Source: an uncultured Flavobacterium sp. (GTDB taxonomy: Bacteria > Bacteroidota > Bacteroidia > Flavobacteriales > Flavobacteriaceae). From it: a stretch of DNA of 16,430 bases. Below, one piece after another: positions 13,102 through 16,430 of the stretch. Within the stretch, counting starts at the first letter, position 1; every line of letters begins with the position of its first letter. The DNA is taken from assembly GCA_946479395.1 (NCBI GenBank), contig CAMLFV010000038.1, positions 1 through 16,430 of the forward strand, in the 5' to 3' direction. A program made the translations under genes and the position numbers. The notes under the pieces are model-generated. The model ran no database searches, was not told where the DNA came from, and was given only the letters and a program-made list of their open reading frames with translations.

Positions 13102-16100
13102 TTATTTTTTATAATACTTTTTGTATTTGTAGAAAGCCAATGTACCAAGTAAAAGTACTGATCCTACAGAAATCCATATAAATGTTGGAGTTACCACTTG
13201 ATCGCCTTTTGCGTATGAATGCAGACCCGATAGGTAAAAATTCACTCCAAAATAGGTCATTAAAATACTATAGAATGCTATAACAGATATAAAGTTGTAA
13301 ATCCATAAACCGCGTAAGGCAGGTACAAAACGCATGTGAATTACAAAGGCATAAACCATGATTGATATCAACGCCCATGTTTCTTTAGGATCCCAACCCC
13401 AGTAACGTCCCCAGCTTTCGTTTGCCCATTGTCCCCCCATAAAGTTACCAATTGTAAGCATAACCAAACCAACGGTTAAAGCCATTTCGTTAATATAGGT
13501 AATTTCTTTAAGGTTTAATTCCATTTTGGCTTTGTTACTTTTTGTTGTAAAGATCATTAAAAGTAATGCAACAACACCTAAAATCATTCCTAAAGTAAAT
13601 GGTCCGTAACTACCAACAATAATTGATACGTGGATCATTAACCAATATGAATTTAAAACTGGCTGTAAGTTTCCAATTGATGGATCCATCCAGTTCCAAT
13701 GTGCAATCATTAAGATCATTCCAACAACAAACGCTGTAGATGCTGTTGTTAAGCTTGATTTTCTTCCAAAAATTAAACCGAACAGCATAGTTGCCCATCC
13801 CACAAAAATCATCGATTCGTAAGCATCAGACCATGGCGCATGACCCGAAACATACCAACGTGCAATTAAACCTAAAGTATGTAGTGCAAAAAGCGCAATA
13901 ACAATACCTGTGAATACTTTTGTTAAAACACGTAACGCTTTGTTGTCTTTAAAAATGCGGATGATTACAAGGACAAACATTAACACAGATACATACATGT
14001 AATACGAAAACAGCTTTTTAAAGATGTCGTATTTATTGTAAATAATTTCTGCTTTTACTTTATCATCACTTGGTAAAACATTACTTCCATATTTCTTTTG
14101 AAAGTTTTTTATTGATGTTAAGAGATCACTTGAAGTATTAAAATCTTTTGTTTCAATTGATTTTAACAAGGATGTAGTGTACATAGGTAAAATATTCTTC
14201 ATGTAAATGAAAGCAGAATCTGTTTGTTGCATTCCTGCTTCATTCAATTCTAAATACGAAACCCATTTATCATTTTCATGACCCGGAATAGGGAAAATTT
14301 TCATTATTTGACCACTTACTGCAGAATAGAGTAAATTTACTTTTTCGTCGGCTGCAATAAAATCTTTCTGAAATTTATCTTTAACTGATGCCTGATGTGC
14401 TTCGTCTAAGAATTGATCTAATTTGTAATTACCTTTATCGTCAAAGAAATCTGCCAACGAAGCGAATTTAGTATCGGCAGGAATACCAATAATAGAACGA
14501 ATACTATCGTTTCCTTTAGGAAGATTGATTATTGGTACATGATACCACAACTGCGGAAACTGCGTAATAGAAAGCATTACCTGATCAGAATCCATACCGC
14601 GGAAATGATCGTCTTTACTTACTTTTCGTAATAATTCAGATGAAAACGTGTTGATTGGTTTCATACGCCCGCCGGTATCCTGAATAATAATCGATCCAAA
14701 CAAATCGGCATGTTCTTGCGAAACCGTTGTTTTTATCAATAATGAATCTATTTGAGCGGTAGATGGCTTATTGTGTGCGTGCTGTGCCGTTGCCGAAAAC
14801 AATCCGAATAACAGACCAACAATTGTTAAAGCTGCCTTTTTAGCGTGAATTTTATTCAGTTTTTTACGTAAATCGCTAAAACGCGTGTTTTTGTTAAATA
14901 AAATGCACAACATAGCTATATAAAGTAAGGTATAACCAATATAAGTAATCCAAGTTCCCCAGAAATCGTGGTTTACAGATAAATGTGTTCCTTTTTCGTC
15001 CGGATCATAAGATGCCTGAAAAAAACGATAACCTTTATGATCTAAAACGTGGTTCATGTAAATGCGGTAATCGAATGATTTATCAGGATCTATAATTGTT
15101 ACCTGACTTTCAAATGCTGAATAACTTTTCTCTGTTCCAGGATATTTCGTTGCAATAAAATCGTTCAATTTAACTTGGAAAGGAGTAGTGTAAACTTTTG
15201 ATCCGTAGATTAAAGTGAATTCTAAATCGCCAATGATAAAAGACTGTGGTACACCCATTTGTCCTTTAGAACCCATTAAGATAACTTCTTCTTCTTTTCC
15301 TTGCGAACGAACTGTTAATACCAATGCGTCAGTTGTATTTTTCGCCTTGAAATCACCTTTCGATTTTAAAGCTCTTTTTCCTTTTATAGGTCGATCCATT
15401 ACAAATTGAACTCCCTGTAAATCGTACATAGAGCGATATTTTAAGGCTTCCGGAGTGTTTGCAGCAATTTCGCCTGTAGCCTGTGTTGCCATAACGCGGT
15501 AACTTCCTGCAAACGGAGTATTAATCTGCATTTCACCACTTTCGTTTGTGTAGAAATTTACAGCACCTTCGGTTTCTTTATTATACGAATATAATATGTT
15601 GTGAATACTTTCAACCGTACCTTCTTCGATAAAATGTTCGTGACGTTCACCGTGGCTTGATTCAACCAACTTCAAAAAGTTTTTGCCGTCTTTAGCTTCT
15701 TCAATCACTTCTTCGGCACCCATTATAAAATCTTTAAATTCAACTTCAAACGGAATATCGTTAAAATCGTTCTTAATTTTAAAATGATTTGATGCAAAAT
15801 TGCTTATAAAATTGTCTTTATCAAGTGCAGCCGAAAAGAAACGTTGCTCCTCAAAAGTTCTACGTTTAGGCTCTCCGTTCAAATCACCGTCAACCATTAC
15901 GGTTAAAAATGTTTTATCGGAAAAAAACTGACTTGAAGTTTCTTTTTCACGAATCGGCATCATGCCTTCAAAACTAATATAACGAGTTACAAATGCGCCG
16001 ATTAATATCAAAATAAAAGCCAAATGCAATATTAAAGTATCCCATTTAGCTTTACTGAATAAATTGTATCGTTTAATGTTGCCAATGAAGTTAAAAACAA

Positions 16101-16269
16101 AGATCAGCATTATTGCTTCGAACCATTTGGTGTTGTAAACTAAAATTCGTGCTGTATCGGTGTTGTATTCATTTTCTATAAAGGTTGCAACTCCCATAAC
16201 GGCTGCAAAAACAATGAATAAAACAGCCATTAACCTTGTAGATGACAAAAAAGAGATAATTTTGCTCAT
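13102..16269 (-). CDS. Cytochrome c biogenesis protein, ResB-CcsA (CcsB-CcsA) fusion
   Basis: This single 1055-residue chain carries out system II cytochrome c maturation, moving haem across the membrane and attaching it to apocytochrome. The ResB part has membrane segments at about 13-30, 48-66 and 77-97, a long periplasmic domain, the family segment FFQASYDPD (416-424) and a fourth membrane segment at 437-458. A further hydrophobic stretch (478-494) ending SATAQ leads into a second periplasmic region (about 497-760). The CcsA part follows with many membrane segments, WYVSGHAPWSDAYESM, a membrane histidine in WLMIHVS, the haem-binding WWD motif WGRYWGWDPKETW (953-965) and H1017 in GLHSYAKGD. 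Histidine-flanked WWD motifs are how this family binds haem. Fused forms are known in Bacteroidota and epsilonproteobacteria. It has its own promoter and terminator. Confidence 0.96.
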   Translation of the reverse strand: MSKIISFLSSTRLMAVLFIVFAAVMGVATFIENEYNTDTARILVYNTKWFEAIMLIFVFNFIGNIKRYNLFSKAKWDTLILHLAFILILIGAFVTRYISFEGMMPIREKETSSQFFSDKTFLTVMVDGDLNGEPKRRTFEEQRFFSAALDKDNFISNFASNHFKIKNDFNDIPFEVEFKDFIMGAEEVIEEAKDGKNFLKLVESSHGERHEHFIEEGTVESIHNILYSYNKETEGAVNFYTNESGEMQINTPFAGSYRVMATQATGEIAANTPEALKYRSMYDLQGVQFVMDRPIKGKRALKSKGDFKAKNTTDALVLTVRSQGKEEEVILMGSKGQMGVPQSFIIGDLEFTLIYGSKVYTTPFQVKLNDFIATKYPGTEKSYSAFESQVTIIDPDKSFDYRIYMNHVLDHKGYRFFQASYDPDEKGTHLSVNHDFWGTWITYIGYTLLYIAMLCILFNKNTRFSDLRKKLNKIHAKKAALTIVGLLFGLFSATAQHAHNKPSTAQIDSLLIKTTVSQEHADLFGSIIIQDTGGRMKPINTFSSELLRKVSKDDHFRGMDSDQVMLSITQFPQLWYHVPIINLPKGNDSIRSIIGIPADTKFASLADFFDDKGNYKLDQFLDEAHQASVKDKFQKDFIAADEKVNLLYSAVSGQIMKIFPIPGHENDKWVSYLELNEAGMQQTDSAFIYMKNILPMYTTSLLKSIETKDFNTSSDLLTSIKNFQKKYGSNVLPSDDKVKAEIIYNKYDIFKKLFSYYMYVSVLMFVLVIIRIFKDNKALRVLTKVFTGIVIALFALHTLGLIARWYVSGHAPWSDAYESMIFVGWATMLFGLIFGRKSSLTTASTAFVVGMILMIAHWNWMDPSIGNLQPVLNSYWLMIHVSIIVGSYGPFTLGMILGVVALLLMIFTTKSNKAKMELNLKEITYINEMALTVGLVMLTIGNFMGGQWANESWGRYWGWDPKETWALISIMVYAFVIHMRFVPALRGLWIYNFISVIAFYSILMTYFGVNFYLSGLHSYAKGDQVVTPTFIWISVGSVLLLGTLAFYKYKKYYKK

Positions 16270-16301
16270 AGTGAATAGTTGTTGTGTACTTATAAATTTC
16301 C

Positions 16302-16309
16302 CAAAAGTA
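16302..16309 (-). promoter_or_regulatory. -7 box of the resB-ccsA fusion gene
   Basis: On the minus strand TACTTTTG matches TAnnTTTG exactly, about 33 bases before the ATG. No clear TTG is seen at the expected -33 position. Confidence 0.5.
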
Positions 16310-16365
16310 CTTAAATTAAATGGCTTGCTGGGTATTTTAACTTAATTTAAACAAATAAAAAATCA

Positions 16366-16394
16366 TTGTGATTTCATAGAAAAAACTAAATTTG
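16366..16394 (+). promoter_or_regulatory. Promoter of the gene at the right edge
   Basis: TTG (16366-16368), 18 bases, then TAAATTTG (16387-16394) fits the Flavobacterium consensus fully. Transcription would start near 16400. Confidence 0.7.
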
Positions 16395-16419
16395 TATTTT
16401 ATTTAAAAATGATAGAATA

Positions 16420-16430
16420 ATGCCTAAAAT
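16420..16430 (+). CDS. Start of a gene cut by the window edge
   Basis: ATG CCT AAA AT is the likely first three and a half codons (MPK...) of a plus-strand gene, 26 bases after a strong -7 box. An earlier ATG (16409) hits a stop after three codons. Too little is present to name a product. Confidence 0.45.

Noticed and set aside
16420..16430. Ribosomal protein L35 (begins MPKMK) as the gene at the right edge
   Set aside because: Three codons are no evidence, and the usual L35 neighbours are not in the window.

Overview
The window looks like a chromosomal segment of a low-GC Bacteroidota, most likely a Flavobacteriaceae member. The coding genes are flavobacterial in type: NrdB of the Flavobacterium johnsoniae class Id kind, a fused ResB-CcsA protein, MenD and a DUF4197 lipoprotein. 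Most promoters I can see carry the Bacteroidota -7 box TAnnTTTG, often with TTG 17-19 bases upstream, and Shine-Dalgarno sites are essentially absent. There are no rRNA or tRNA genes, no CRISPR array and no insertion sequence.

Left region (1-4250). nrdB (minus) and a class II-like, NrdJ-type ribonucleotide reductase gene (plus) are divergent across a 605-base AT-rich gap. On the minus strand the gap holds what I read as a compact cobalamin riboswitch. It starts a few bases after a near-consensus promoter and lies in the leader of nrdB only. The locus therefore looks like a B12-operated choice between two ways of making deoxynucleotides: a B12-dependent reductase, and a B12-independent class Id (manganese) reductase switched off when cobalamin is present. 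This is the most interesting part of the window.

Middle region (4250-9860). A Fur-family repressor is divergent from a thioredoxin-reductase-like flavoprotein with a Tat-type leader, with a palindrome between them. Then come prfA (release factor 1), a strong terminator, a small structured repeat-like element, and pyrF followed one base later by a BtuF-like binding protein without a signal peptide. A Blc-type lipocalin and an FKBP-type prolyl isomerase are divergent from each other. Convergent gene ends are separated by near-perfect hairpin terminators.

Right region (9890-16430, nearly all minus strand). A DUF4197 lipoprotein lies 14 bases downstream of menD (menaquinone synthesis). Next are a glutathione-peroxidase-like lipoprotein and a 1055-residue ResB-CcsA fusion for cytochrome c maturation. 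Menaquinone synthesis and cytochrome c assembly together indicate a respiring cell. The window ends at the promoter and first codons of another plus-strand gene.

Several starts were moved from the longest open frame to an internal ATG (prfA, pyrF, lipocalin, FKBP). For prfA and FKBP, a promoter -7 box lies at or after the longer start.
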